Below the pieces are notes generated by a model that had not been told where the DNA came from, ran no database searches, and saw nothing but the letters and a program-made list of their open reading frames with translations. The translations under genes and the position numbers were made by a program. Shown here one piece after another: positions 33,160 through 44,063 of a DNA stretch of 64,000 bases; position 1 is the stretch's first letter, and every line of letters begins with the position of its first letter. Source of the DNA: Rhynchopus sp. YZ270_cl-10 (Eukaryota; Euglenozoa; Diplonemea; Diplonemida; Diplonemidae); contig OZ037904.1 in the NCBI GenBank assembly GCA_964035575.1, positions 310,001 through 374,000 of the forward strand, in the 5' to 3' direction.

Positions 33160-33835
33160 TGTTGGGGGGCGTGGTGTAGAATGTGTGTGGGGGTGGTTTT
33201 GGTCAAAGCATCCCTAGGAGAGGGGTGGGCTGTCTGTGGGTTGCCGTGTGGAATGAGAAAAATGAAGTTGATATGTGCAAAACACCTTCTGGACAACGCC
33301 CAGAGAAAACAAAAGTTGGAACATATGAACCTAGGATGCGTACCTGAAAAGACGTGACTCAGCAGTCTATAGTGCGGTCTGAAGGGACCTCAAAAGGTGA
33401 CCACGTACCGCACACACCACACAAAGTGACGTCGATAAGCAGCTCCTAAACGACCATCACAGCGCATGCATCACAGGTCGACACTCCGCCGTTTTTTTTT
33501 TATCCAGGACGGTAAAGGCCTCAAGATCGCTCAAGCACAGGAAAGAAGCTTATCCTATACAGACGTGCAGGGATCATCACCTCTACAGGAAGTGAAGGTA
33601 CCCGGCAGACCTAAGCGCCTCTACGCAGAGCACCACAAAGGAACGCACACACCTCATCCAAATGCAAAAAAGACAAATGGTCACAAAGGTAAAGGCAAAA
33701 AGGCAAAAGCTCCCAGGGTGAACCTACTCCCTCGCCTAACAAAAAGGGAAGAGTGGTTCCAGAGTCCCTCACATCCCACCCCTTCGGGTGTAAACCCGTT
33801 GCAGTCGATGTTGACCACATTTTCTCTTCCATATT
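33160..33835. other. Intergenic with several diverged stem-loops
   Basis: A type-B-like copy lies at about 33263-33300. GTGCGGT ... ACCGCAC forms an inverted pair near 33379-33416. A plus-strand open frame at 33466-33984 is Lys-rich (HKGKGKKAKAPR) but overlaps the end of the next gene and has no recognised family. Confidence 0.5.
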
Positions 33836-35065
33836 CTACCTCCCACCAAAGGAGTTTCTCAGAACGCCCATTGTTGTTTGTGGTGCAAGCGTTGTGGTGG
33901 CTGCAGGAGTACGTGCTGTGTCGGTCTGCGTGCTTTGCGAGGTGGTCTTGCAACGACGACGTGGGGCGGTGGAGGCCATGCTGAGGATCTCCTCTTGGGC
34001 CATGGCACTGCGTTCACGTCGTTCGAGAAGCGTGCGGAGGGTTAACGCCTTTCTGCTGAAGCCACAGCGTGCGATGGCTACCTGCATTTGCGCTTCGTGT
34101 TCGCGTTTGGAGCGTGCAAACTTCACTGCCGCGGTGCTGACGATCATTGCCGTCCGCCCCGCACTTTGCACAGTACCAGACCGCAGCTCCACACCCAACC
34201 GCTTCAGCGCGACAGAGGCTGCCTCGTTGCCTTCATCAGAGTCGCCACCACCCTCCTCTTCCTCCATCTCCCGTTCCCCCATGGCCCCCTCCAACACCCC
34301 TGCCACCGCCTCCAATCCTTTCTTCGATGTTTCCAACACCCGTTCTACGTGAGAACAATTTCGCAAAGAGTGGAGCATTTGGGCTCCCTTCGCAACGTCT
34401 TCGGTGCTGGAGAGCACTGCGGTGTGCGCACTGTGCAGTGCACCTCTGAGTCTTGCATTTTCCGCCTCAAGATCGCTAATGAGCGCCTCCTTCGATCCTA
34501 CGTGTTTACGATGGATTGCGTTACGATGTTCTAAAGCTACGAGCTGCCGGTTTTTCTCATATAACACACCATTTGCCGCGTGGAGTTGTTGTTGTGCGAC
34601 GCAGGCTTTCATTTGAAGGTCCGCACCCGACGCAAGACAGGTCTGGTAGGCTCCGCCCATCCGCTCAGCGAGGGAGCGTTGCTTTGCCACTTCCGCCTCA
34701 AGCTCGGCAATGCGGGGGGCAAGAGAACGGTCGTTCCCGTGATGACTGTTTTTTCTCGACGAATGTGAAATCCTTCTGATATGCGACACAACCCGTATCA
34801 TCCCTACTGGCGATCGCGGCGAGCTCGGCGCTGTCCCTCCAGCCTCATGAGCTGCCGAGACATTTATCTGTCTCCCTTGCGAAGAAGGCTTGCGTAGTGG
34901 GCCGCGCGGGGAGCTCAGCGAACTACTCGCACATAAAGGCAGCTCTGCGCCAGATGGTGAGGGGGATATGTCCTGCGTGCCGTGGTTGTCTTCTTCATTA
35001 AGGAGAACCTTTGAGTGCAACCGTCTCCTCTTCTCTGCAGCAAGATCTCGCAATCCTTGAGGCAT
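33836..35065 (-). CDS. Coiled-coil protein, unrecognised
   Basis: The predicted protein has 409 residues. Residues 1-115 are Ser/Pro/Arg-rich and low complexity (SSLSSPRGPLRKPSSQGR). Residues about 117-235 form a coiled coil (RIAELEAEVAKQRSLAERM, SKEALISDLEAENARLRGAL). An acidic run EREMEEEEGGGDSDEGNE follows near residue 270. The tail has basic helices and ends with Thr-rich sequence. No catalytic motif was seen. A cytoskeletal or scaffold role is plausible, not shown. Confidence 0.75.
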   Translation of the reverse strand: MPQGLRDLAAEKRRRLHSKVLLNEEDNHGTQDISPSPSGAELPLCASSSLSSPRGPLRKPSSQGRQINVSAAHEAGGTAPSSPRSPVGMIRVVSHIRRISHSSRKNSHHGNDRSLAPRIAELEAEVAKQRSLAERMGGAYQTCLASGADLQMKACVAQQQLHAANGVLYEKNRQLVALEHRNAIHRKHVGSKEALISDLEAENARLRGALHSAHTAVLSSTEDVAKGAQMLHSLRNCSHVERVLETSKKGLEAVAGVLEGAMGEREMEEEEGGGDSDEGNEAASVALKRLGVELRSGTVQSAGRTAMIVSTAAVKFARSKREHEAQMQVAIARCGFSRKALTLRTLLERRERSAMAQEEILSMASTAPRRRCKTTSQSTQTDTARTPAATTTLAPQTTMGVLRNSFGGR

Positions 35066-35600
35066 TTTTCGAAATTTATCGGAAAATTAGAAAAAATAGT
35101 TTAGACGATTGAACCTAAGCCTCTCTTTGCTTAAAAAAAGGGGGAGCAAAACAAAACAAACCCCCCCGGTCAAGAAACGCACCATGTAGTGTTTATTTGT
35201 GAGCTCATTTTAGGAAGGTTGTGTTGCAGCTGTGTGGGGGTGTAAATAGGGGGGGGGGTTCCTGAGAGGAAAGGTGTATTTGGCAGGAGAAGTGATTCGT
35301 GTGAAAGGAACCTCGTGGTTACCGTGGTGGATGCAGGGAGTGGACCCATCAACCTTCTTCGTGATTTTGCAAGCAATACACTCCCTATCTTTCCCCCCTC
35401 CTTTTTTTTCTCAATTTTTTTCTTCTAAACTATCCGAACAAAAACAATAAAATCTATGTCCGCGCATCTACAGACCCGCTCTAATCAGCAAAAAACTTTC
35501 ACTTGGTATGACATGAATTCTCTTTCCCCACACACACACCCCCACCCACCCTCCCCCATCAGTTGAAATTAGACCCTACCCTCTCTCTCTCTTGCCCCCT
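35066..35600. other. Intergenic with one type-A stem-loop
   Basis: Otherwise C/T-rich tracts and no gene. Confidence 0.5.
35102..35135 (-). repeat. Type-A stem-loop repeat (partial)
   Basis: Plus strand GACGATTGAACCTAAGCC then TCTCTTTGCTTA. The CTAAGC and GCTTA pairing is kept, and the outer half is lost. Confidence 0.5.
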
Positions 35601-36675
35601 TCAATCAGGATAAGGTACCACCTTTGGTTTGGGTCCTGGAGGGGGTACGTTGTGTTCTATGAGAAGGTCGAGCTTGATACGGAGGGAGTCAACGGCAGAG
35701 GTGAGGGTGGCTATGTCATGGTGGAGAGCAGCGTGGGCACGGCGTGACTCGCTTTGGATGACAGCCTGCACCATGGCAGTTTCGGTTTCGAGTTGTTGCG
35801 CGAGCTCGGCGAAGCCGGCACCACCGCCACCACCACCACCACCACCACCTTCTTCCGCAGCTGCCGCCACCCCCACGGTTCGTCGTATCAACTTCATCAA
35901 CACCTTCCGCTCTGACAGAGACGCTATCCTCAGCTCGTCTATCAAATCTGCCGGTGTCAATGCACACAGTGTTGCCCCGTTTACCTCGTTTCTTGCAAAG
36001 AGGGGGCCATGCTTGGCCATGCCGTTCTGTACAAGCCATTTCTGTACACGGTCGGGGGACCACCGTGCGACGTCGGTGCTGGCGTCGCTATAGGAGGGTT
36101 GAGAGGTGTGTGTTGCGGTGTGTGTTGTGTCGGTGTGTCGGTAGGTCGGGCGGGAGGTGACGTTGGTGTAGGTACTACGCGGTGCGGCGGAAGGGGGGCG
36201 CTCGCGTGGGGTGTGGGTGGTGGAGGTGGTGGTGGTGCTGGTGTTGGCAGGGGCTGCTGCATGGTGGGTATCTCTTGACTCCCCTATCGAGGCAAGTGTG
36301 CTGTCGCGGGCGCTGACGTGGCTGGCTTTGTCCTGTTCGCGCTCCCGTTCCCGTTCGCGTTCCCGGCGGGTAGTGGTGTGGGTGGAGAGCTGTAGAAAGG
36401 TGGATTTTGTATTTGGGGCGTATCGTGAAATCAGGGGGGGTCTAAAAAAAGGTTGAGTGATAAAACGCTGTGGGGTAAGAGGTGCATACATCAGTGTGCC
36501 TCCCATAGCTGACGCGGCCGTCTGCAGAGCGTACCGGAGCGGAGGTGGCGGTGGAGATGGGTGCGGCGCGTCGTGAGTCGATCTGCTCCTTTGTGCGCTG
36601 CATGACCTCTTCGCGGTAGCGTTCGCGTTCGCGTTCACGCTCGTCACCTCGGGTGCTGATGGAGCTTAGACTCAT
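35601..36675 (-). CDS. SAM-domain protein
   Basis: A SAM domain is visible as VARWSPDRVQKWLVQNG, NEVNGATLCALTPADL and LSERKVLMKLIRR, a helical fold used for protein or RNA binding and polymerisation. It is followed by a poly-Gly linker and a C-terminal heptad region (TAMVQAVIQSESRR, LTSAVDSLRIKLDLLIEHN). Upstream is low-complexity Thr/Arg-rich sequence. The N-terminus is uncertain. The most natural start is MSLSSISTRGDERERERERY at 36675, in another frame, and would need a small intron near 36530-36460 (candidate donors GTACGC or GTATGC, acceptor ACCCCACAG). The alternative is an unspliced start at 36647 within the SAM frame. Confidence 0.75.
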
Positions 36676-37763
36676 GGTTTGGTGTCGGGTTGTTTTGTGT
36701 TCAACAAAACCCTAGGTGTGGTGTAGTGTGGTGTGGTTATATTATACTAGGAACAACTCTTCGGCTGCTGCCACACGGACGTGAAATATGCTATTTTCTT
36801 TTTGATACTCTGTTGGACAATAGTAGCCTATAGTAGACGCCAAAGCTGTCATTTTTCCCCCCCCTCGAAAAATTGTTGGAGTAGTGTAGTTGCCACAGTT
36901 TTGTGCAATCTCCGCTGTACAGGGGGGGGTTTTTTTTTCCACCTCATCTGAGTGACAAAGGTATCACACAGCTAAGAGGGGAAAAGGGGAGAGAAGAAGC
37001 CAGAAAAAGAGGAAAAAATGTACAGGAAAATTGAAAACTATGATGAGGGGATAAAAAGGCGAGATGCTTCACGGGTACAGCTCACCTCGAAACGCACTTG
37101 TTTGTTCCTCCACAGAGTATTGAACCCTGTGGGTAAAAAGGAAAAAAAAAAAATGTAAAGATAAGATGCCTAGTCCATCTCTTCTCGGTTAAGGGGGTCA
37201 GACGAGAGGGGAAAAATTTAAAAAAGAAAAATAATCTGGTCACACACCCAGGTGGGAACTTTCGGTTTTCCTGGTTTAGCCGCCATAAAAACCTAGGGGG
37301 GGAAAAGGAAACAAGAACAGGTGCGTCCCCGTCTTATTTTCTTTGTGACAACACATATTATACACACACACACACACAACAACAAAGCCGAAGTAGAAAA
37401 CCTCGCATTTTTCAAGGTGGCGCTCTACACTGCGATGCCTTATCAACCCCCTGCATTTTCCTTTGCAGAATTGATGATGGATAAAATCCCCTAACGGCAT
37501 TCATGCACACACACATTTTTTGGGGGCCATATTCTGCGCAAGAATTTCCCCTCTTAGTTATCAAACACACACACACAACCCTCCCCCTCCCCCCCCATTG
37601 GTCAACATCGCTTGCGAGGCACCCAAAGGAAATGGGTTTCATGCACAACTACCCTTCCGTTTCATTGGTTTGCATAATTTGAACAAAAAAAAATTGAAAT
37701 ACAAAGCCATCGCGGTGCATTACCGGGTTGCAATGGGATGGGGAGGGAAAAATGTTTTTTGTT
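36676..37763. other. Intergenic with a dispersed CA-rich repeat
   Basis: No gene. A GGGGCCATATTCTG-containing repeat lies at about 37524-37580, and a type-D fragment at about 37690-37735. Confidence 0.55.
37524..37580. repeat. Dispersed repeat, second copy at 50425-50478
   Basis: Shared text: GGGGCCATATTCTG, GCAAGAATT, CCCCT, AGTTATCAAACACACACACA. Both copies are flanked by CA runs and lie near type-D or CGACAATCACCT repeats. Confidence 0.7.
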
Positions 37764-38813
37764 TCATTGCATTTCGGTGCAGTGAATATCCTCTGGCTGG
37801 GTAACCTCAGAAACCTCAGCCTCGTGCAGTTTTGCGTGCGGCACTGTAGCCTCGCGCTTTACCGCTACAGTGACACCCGCCCCCGCCGCCATCCCTGCAA
37901 GAAACACCACTACAGCTATGACTACTGCCACGAAAACCCTTTTATGACTTTTATCACCCCCATCCTTTGCCTCAATACGCACAGAGCAGTCTGTCTTCTT
38001 CTCCTTCTCCTCTTTTTTCACAAGCCCCCCCTCCTCCTCCTCCTTCTCCTCCTCTTCCCACGAAAACGCCGACGCACCGTGCCGTTCCTCCAGATAGAGC
38101 ACGCTCCCTTCAATACAACGGAGGCTGAAGCGTTTCTCGGTGTGGATCACCTCATTTGTGGCTTGGTTCAGAGCCGAGCTTTGCATCCGATAGCTTGTTG
38201 CGTTTGCTGCCATGGCGAGGAGGGTGCCTTCTGTCAAACGGACTGCAACGTTGGCGGTACGTCTGCAGGGAATTACCACCGAAAATTTGTTTTTGAGAGC
38301 GGTCTGGCGATCCAGCAAGGTAGAGTTATGCAGACCAGACATCCCTTCAACTTCCATATTGGTTCGGACCGCAAGAAACCTCTCTCTCGAGACCACAACC
38401 TCCACATCCACATCCATTTTAGGAACAAATCTGACATAAATCTTGCGAACCAACCGCACCGCATCGACCCCCTTCGGTTCCAACACCTCGAACTCCAAGG
38501 TAGTCGTCAATGGAAGATTCGGTTTAAGGACAACTGTCTCACCCTGATTCATTTCAACATCCTGCGACCAAAGGTCTCCATCCTGTTCCGAGCCAATATA
38601 GGTATGAAAGAACGTAGCATTCCCATGGTCAGTTCGGGTCAGCGCAATACTGTCAAGAAACATATCATGTGTCCTCAGAATCTCCTGTTCCAGAACCGTA
38701 GCCATGCTGGTAAATGTGACCCGTGTCACATGCCGTGTCACATCCTCTACCTGAACAAGCAGAACCGTATCCGACACAGAGAACACAGCGAGGAGACAAA
38801 GGAGCGATGCCAT
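37764..38813 (-). CDS. Type I membrane protein, unrecognised
   Basis: I chose the ATG at 38813 because it opens with a signal peptide (MASLLCLLAVFSVSDTVLLV). An upstream in-frame ATG at 38885 would bury it. The product is about 349 residues. The ectodomain has few Cys and reads like a beta-rich fold (TLEFEVLEPKGVDAVRLVRK, VPKMDVDVEVVVSRERF). An acidic/basic linker (WEEEEKEEEEGGLVKKEEK) precedes one membrane helix, VFVAVVIAVVVFLAGMAAGA. A short tail of about 35 residues follows. Family not recognised; a p24/TMED-like or surface-protein role was considered but no signature supports it. Confidence 0.7.
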   Translation of the reverse strand: MASLLCLLAVFSVSDTVLLVQVEDVTRHVTRVTFTSMATVLEQEILRTHDMFLDSIALTRTDHGNATFFHTYIGSEQDGDLWSQDVEMNQGETVVLKPNLPLTTTLEFEVLEPKGVDAVRLVRKIYVRFVPKMDVDVEVVVSRERFLAVRTNMEVEGMSGLHNSTLLDRQTALKNKFSVVIPCRRTANVAVRLTEGTLLAMAANATSYRMQSSALNQATNEVIHTEKRFSLRCIEGSVLYLEERHGASAFSWEEEEKEEEEGGLVKKEEKEKKTDCSVRIEAKDGGDKSHKRVFVAVVIAVVVFLAGMAAGAGVTVAVKREATVPHAKLHEAEVSEVTQPEDIHCTEMQ

Positions 38814-39162
38814 TTTGTTGAGCTTTTTCAAAACCTGAAAAATATAAAATATCGGGGGGGAATGGGGAATTTCAACAAAATACAACCATTTTTTCTCTAG
38901 GTTTCTCTAGACCTCTACAGTGGGTCTTTAAAATAGCACCTTTCTTTTTTGAAGAAAAAAAAGCATCGGATACGAGAAACGGTCTTCACCCAATCCTCCC
39001 TGCATGAATTTTTAGTGTTGTATCGACAATCACCTACACGGGGTAGGATCTGTACACAATGCCGCCCGAAGGCTTTTGTACTTAATCGGTATGGACGGAG
39101 GCCATCCCCTCAACCCTAGAAAGTAGCGTTTTTTTCCCCTTCCAGAGCCCGTTGGGCAGTTC
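38814..39162. other. Intergenic, one short dispersed repeat
   Basis: TGTATCGACAATCACCTACA at about 39014 matches a repeat at 24311 and 50640. Nothing else was recognised. Confidence 0.5.
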
Positions 39163-40728
39163 TCAAGCGAGTACTGTTCTGTAATCGGCTTTAAGACGTA
39201 TTGCCTGCGCCTTGTCGAGCTTAGGAAGAATGTCATTTTTATTGTCACTGAGAAACCTCGCCATGCGTTGCATCAAGGCATTGGGTCGTATTTTGTACGC
39301 CGCTGTCGCAACCTTTGCGACACACCTTGGCGACAGCTTTTTCAAATTCATTTGATCAAGACACCTCGGCACCACCCCCACCTCCATCACCAAACACGCC
39401 AACTCTGCGCACTCCTTGCCTGCCATCCCCTTCACCTTCACCCTATCAATCACCTCCACTGCCTCTTTGCACCCTGCCTTCACATAACTCCTCGCCATAA
39501 CCACTAGCTGCTGTCCTGATGCCTGCTCTATACTATGCATAGGCACCCTCCCGAACAGCTCCATCTCAATATGCTGTGCATTGCTATAAGCCCAGAGGAG
39601 GTGAGACCAATCCAAGGCATCGTGCTCCCTCCGCGCTACACCTCTCTTTAGCGCCGTTTTAAACAACCCTGGAGCTTGAACTGCGGCAGAAGCAAGTGCC
39701 CATAGTACCCTCACCTCTTCCCCTTCGTTCACCCAACTCCGTGCAATTCTTTCCATCGCGCACTGATAAACCCGATGACTCCGAGATACCAGCAATGCAG
39801 CGCAACTATGTAACACTCTAGGAATGTCTGCCCCTTCCATTCCGTTGCGTTCTATAAAGGTTAATGCATGATCGCTCCCGGAGCTGCGCTCTGAAAGGGA
39901 GGGAAGGTGGCATCGGAGTGATGCGCAAGAATGCAGTATAATTTCGGATGAATGCACATCGCAGGGAACCCTCTTCATGTCAAGAATACGGAGCGCCAAA
40001 TCATGTCGTTTTGCCTTCACAGCAGACGCAAGAAGACGGGAAACCTCTTCTGTTGAGAAGGCAGCAAGCTTCGCTGTCGTGAGATATGGATTGAGGAAGG
40101 CGACCGGCTCGCGGAGAACACAGAATGAGTTGTGAATGGCAACGATGTCGCGGGAGGAGGCTTTGCGGAGGAGAGGCAGCTCATCGGCCACAAAGGCGCA
40201 GACCGACCGAATAGTGTCTACCTCACTGTTCCTCCTTTCCGCTGGCGTCTTTGCGACTGTCGTACTCGCCAACGCCAAATCAGTTCCATGCAACGCACCC
40301 TTCCGCTTGCACGCCACCAACGTCCGCAACGCATCCCTCGGACTCCCCTTTGGATCCCACTTCCTCCCCGCCACCTTCTTCTCCACAACCCCCGCAGCAC
40401 GTACCCGCTCATCAACTAAAGGGTCGTCCACTCCGAAGGGCTCCTCCCAGCCAGCACCCTCCCATTCAGCAATAACGGCGGCTACGATATCCTGCGCAGT
40501 TCGGCTGGGCTCCCAGGAGGTACGCGCTCCCCGTCCCTTAGGGGAAGAACGGATACGTGGAGTAGGTCTGGGTGGTGCTCCTCGGTTTGTATGTGAAGGT
40601 GGTGGTGGTGGTGGTGATGATGCACTTTGTTGATGTGGTGATGTTGGTGTAGGTACTGCTGTACGTAACGTCTCCGGCAGAAATACCCCCCCTCGTCGTC
40701 GTGCATGAGACAGCGGATGGGGTGGCAT
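39163..40728 (-). CDS. Helical-repeat protein, probably mitochondrial
   Basis: The predicted protein has 521 residues. The N-terminus is Arg/Ser/Pro-rich without acidic residues for about 60 residues (MPPHPLSHARRRGGVFLPE), as in mitochondrial presequences. The rest is made of degenerate helical hairpins of about 35-40 residues (DIVAIHNSFCVLREP, EVSRLLASAVKAKRHDLALR, LDWSHLLWAYSNAQHI). Such alpha-solenoids resemble PPR/OPR/FASTK-like organelle RNA-binding proteins, but I cannot assign a subfamily and see no RAP domain. It lies next to a similar solenoid gene on the same strand. Confidence 0.75.
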   Translation of the reverse strand: MPPHPLSHARRRGGVFLPETLRTAVPTPTSPHQQSASSPPPPPPSHTNRGAPPRPTPRIRSSPKGRGARTSWEPSRTAQDIVAAVIAEWEGAGWEEPFGVDDPLVDERVRAAGVVEKKVAGRKWDPKGSPRDALRTLVACKRKGALHGTDLALASTTVAKTPAERRNSEVDTIRSVCAFVADELPLLRKASSRDIVAIHNSFCVLREPVAFLNPYLTTAKLAAFSTEEVSRLLASAVKAKRHDLALRILDMKRVPCDVHSSEIILHSCASLRCHLPSLSERSSGSDHALTFIERNGMEGADIPRVLHSCAALLVSRSHRVYQCAMERIARSWVNEGEEVRVLWALASAAVQAPGLFKTALKRGVARREHDALDWSHLLWAYSNAQHIEMELFGRVPMHSIEQASGQQLVVMARSYVKAGCKEAVEVIDRVKVKGMAGKECAELACLVMEVGVVPRCLDQMNLKKLSPRCVAKVATAAYKIRPNALMQRMARFLSDNKNDILPKLDKAQAIRLKADYRTVLA

Positions 40729-41283
40729 GTGTACAATGTGTGTATTTGGTGTATCACTAAGAAGAGAGTGGTCGTAAAAGGTTCTTCCTCCCCTTTGCAG
40801 ATTAAGCAGCAGCTCGGGTGTGCATTTTGGAGGGGGAAAGGAAGTTGAGATGAACCTAAGCCTCTCAGTGCTTAGTCACCAATAAATGGTGTAGTTCTGT
40901 AGGGGGTGGGTGTTGTTTGATGGGGGGGGAAAAAATGGGGAAATTTTTCACATCATAACCGAAAGGGGAACCGGTCAGGAACCGGGAACCACAAAGGAGG
41001 AGAATCGAATTTTTCTAAGATTCCCGAGGGATCCCTACACTGAATTTTTCCCCCAAACAAAATATGAGAAAAAAAACCCCCCCTTTTTTTAATGCAAAGC
41101 ACCCCCGACCAATGCAAGGTGAATTTTTCATGGATTTTTTTTTTGCTGGGACTCAGAGTTTTTTTCTTTTCTGCCCACCCCTCCTCCTCCACCCCTCACC
41201 ACTTCTCATTCAACAAAACAAGAAGCCACCTCTTTGGGAATGTCATCACCACCACCAGGTCTTCTCCCCTCCCCTTCACTCTA
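40729..41283. other. Intergenic with a type-A stem-loop
   Basis: Other than the stem-loop at 40848 it is C/T- and A-rich without a gene. Confidence 0.5.
40848..40880 (-). repeat. Type-A stem-loop repeat
   Basis: Plus strand GAGATGAACCTAAGCCTC then TCAGTGCTTAGTCACC. Confidence 0.7.
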
Positions 41284-42978
41284 TCAAACATAGAACGCTT
41301 CAACCGGCGCAGCCCAGAAGAGATGCCGTTCCTGCGGGAGGACAATACACTCACCAGGATATGGTTCGGGGTGTTCCATGATGTGTATCTGTCTTGCAAC
41401 CAACCCAACGAGGGGATGCTCAATACGGAGCGCCGCAAGCACCGAGGAGAGCTCTTTCAGGTGCGTGAGGGAGGGTACTTCCGGGAGACGGCATTCCACT
41501 GCGGTGCACATTATGTCAAAATACTCTGGCTCGTTGATCTTCAAAGCTAGGCACGCCTGCAAAATCGGCAACAACGACAACAACCCGGTGCTGAAGAGAC
41601 GCAGCTGATTCACCTTCACCACATTCACCACCTGTTTGACCAATGCCGTCAATGCACCCGGGGCACCTCCTCTCTCCACAACGCAATACATTCTACATAC
41701 TTCCCCTGCAATATTCTGTGGCATCTCCTTCTTCGAGCACTTCGCCATGAACCGCACACACACCGCACCTATCGCCGACACAACAGACTTCGATTGCGGA
41801 AGCACCGTATTACACCACAGCAGATACTCTAATAAAGCCAAATCCACTTGATCAGGAATCTGTGCAATTTTAGAAGGGTTAAGATTCGCTACAAGACTAT
41901 CCGCCAGATCCTCCTCATCCTCTTCCGACCCCGCCGCGCTCAACACTATGTTATCTGCAATAGCTTCCGCCAGGGCAACGTTTTTGAGACAAACGGAATG
42001 CGCTGCAACAGCAATTCTCCGAATCACAAAGATTCCTTGATCGCAGAGCTCCTCTTTGACCATTTTGTGTGCGAGCATATCCATGCATAGTGAAACCCGT
42101 TGTTTCGCGGGATCATCGCATTTTAGGTAGTACTGCCCAAAAGATGAAGTAAAATTAATGAGTTGCGGGAGTCTTACGTCTCTCAGATATGGTGATTTTT
42201 TTCCGGTTGCGTTGTATAGCACCAATGCAATCAATCCCTCGAAGTACTCAGGTGGATAATGCGAGAGTCTCTCCAATGCCCCCACCACTGCCGCCGTGAA
42301 CGTCGGTGTGTACTTCGCTGTGCACAGTACTGTTGCATCGCGATTCTGAAATTTCCGCGCAAACGCCGTAATTTTCATCGCCGTCTCCAAAAACGGCGCA
42401 ATAATCGACCTTTCCCCCGCATTCTTTGCCAGATACGACACAGCCTCCAACGCACGCAGCACATTCCCTTCAGACAACGTCGCCACCACCCTAGGCCTGG
42501 CAAGATGCCTGCTACATATCGAAAGAAACCTCTCCACTGATACCCCTGCCGTTCTAAGCAACAAACGGTTCAGCTTCACTGCAGGCATACACCTGGCTAC
42601 ATGCGAGACAATATGAAGCAGTGTGCAAATCGGAGAGCCATTTGCCTCAGCCATAAGACGGTTTTCTCCATTTCCTGCAGCAAAGTGATGGACAAGAATT
42701 GCAGTTGCCTGCGGGTCATACGTACGCCCTGCAAGAACCGCCATGTTCCGCAGAGCGGGGATCATGTGTCGATGAGAAGGCCTCATGCCGAGGTGATGCA
42801 TTCGTGTCAACGCTTCCTCCACCTCGACCCGCCTAGCCGCACGCTTCATCTGTGTCAGCACCACCTCCTTCTCTGCAGCAAACGACGTCGCTGCCGCCTC
42901 ACTGCGTTGCTGCCCTTCATGCCTGAGCCGCTCCCGCAGTATTTTGACGTGTTTCGGGCATTTTCCTGCAAAGCGCAT
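41284..42978 (-). CDS. Helical-repeat protein, unrecognised
   Basis: The predicted protein has 564 residues. It is almost wholly alpha-helical with repeat-like hairpins (VEEALTRMHHLGMRPSHRH, VLRALEAVSYLAKNAGER, PTFTAAVVGALERLSHYPP). The first lines, with GMRPSHRHMIPALRNMA, resemble a pentatricopeptide unit. An acidic insert (GSEEDEEDLADS) lies near residue 355. The N-terminus MRFAGKCPKHVKILRERLR is basic and could target mitochondria. It is probably functionally related to the neighbouring solenoid gene, but this rests on fold type and position only. Confidence 0.75.
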   Translation of the reverse strand: MRFAGKCPKHVKILRERLRHEGQQRSEAAATSFAAEKEVVLTQMKRAARRVEVEEALTRMHHLGMRPSHRHMIPALRNMAVLAGRTYDPQATAILVHHFAAGNGENRLMAEANGSPICTLLHIVSHVARCMPAVKLNRLLLRTAGVSVERFLSICSRHLARPRVVATLSEGNVLRALEAVSYLAKNAGERSIIAPFLETAMKITAFARKFQNRDATVLCTAKYTPTFTAAVVGALERLSHYPPEYFEGLIALVLYNATGKKSPYLRDVRLPQLINFTSSFGQYYLKCDDPAKQRVSLCMDMLAHKMVKEELCDQGIFVIRRIAVAAHSVCLKNVALAEAIADNIVLSAAGSEEDEEDLADSLVANLNPSKIAQIPDQVDLALLEYLLWCNTVLPQSKSVVSAIGAVCVRFMAKCSKKEMPQNIAGEVCRMYCVVERGGAPGALTALVKQVVNVVKVNQLRLFSTGLLSLLPILQACLALKINEPEYFDIMCTAVECRLPEVPSLTHLKELSSVLAALRIEHPLVGLVARQIHIMEHPEPYPGECIVLPQERHLFWAAPVEAFYV

Positions 42979-44063
42979 AATTCTAAAAGAAATAAACCGA
43001 AATCCTCGATCACAAAAAAAAGGTAAAAAAGCCCCGTTCGCCTTTAGGTGCCATAAAGAATAATTACAGCATTACTGTCGCATTGTGTAAAGGAAGAGGT
43101 GGGGCGGCGCTGGAGAGGTGTGTGGTTTGAACTATGGGGTTTTTGATAAATAAATATTTTTTTTTGGATAGATAACAGGGCCTTTTCTAAGTCCATGGGC
43201 CCATGGCACCCCTCCGAAAACACACTTTTTTTCTGTACAAATGCCACACGTAAAAAAAAATATTTTTTCTGGCTCAACTTAGAGCCACCCCTGATAGATA
43301 AAAGCACTACACTGAACTATGGGGGGGGGGATGGGGTCAAAAACCCAACTCTCGCTACTTTCGCCTCAGGATGCTTGCGGAGGGGGCTACGTCGAGGGAG
43401 AGATCTGGAGGAAAAGCGGCTGCACATTGAGCAAAGGCAATCACCTCATTGCTGCAGTTTCGTTTTTACAGTCATTGTGGGCTGTGGAACGGAACGATGG
43501 GACAAAAGGAGAGTGTATCAAACAAAAATAACAAAATGGCATTCGTCTTCAGAGCTCTTCTACTTTGGCTCGTCCTTTTTTTTGTTGGGGGGTGTGGGGT
43601 GGTGCCCATTGAGGTTACAAAAAAAAAAAAAGAAAAGGAAACTCTGAAAAGATAACCATGCATCACTGTGCACACCCATTTTATAAATAAAACGTTTCTT
43701 CTTATTTTTGCAGCCATTTTTGTGCCTTTTTATTTACACCAGGATGGGATGGGGGGGGATCTGGGTTTGTACACCCTTTAGACCCCCTACAGGGGGGGAG
43801 GGTTGGTATATTATTTACTTTTTTTCGCTCGTCTAAAGGTAATATACGTTTTGGATGGGGTAATAACAGAAAAATTGTAGGATGAAAGTGGTTCTTGTGC
43901 ACAAACATCGTTTACAATAGAAAGAGGCGATCGGGTGGAGAAAAAGAAAAGTAGTTGAAAGGGCCTCAAGGGAAGGGGTGGGGGCTGGGTCTCAGGGGGT
44001 GTGGGGGTGTGGGGCTGTGGGGGGGGGGGGTAACGTTGGAATGAAGGAGCAAGCCGGTTAGTC
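42979..44063. other. Intergenic between solenoid and centrin genes
   Basis: A TTGATAAATAAATATTTTTT block at about 43141 recurs near 16375. A type-C-like repeat lies at about 43883-43915. A plus-strand coding-like stretch at about 43360-43520 has no recognised family. Confidence 0.5.

Noticed and set aside
33466-33984. Plus-strand 172-residue Lys-rich open frame as a gene
   Set aside because: It overlaps the 3' end of the coiled-coil gene on the other strand and has no family similarity; it would be the only intact plus-strand gene.
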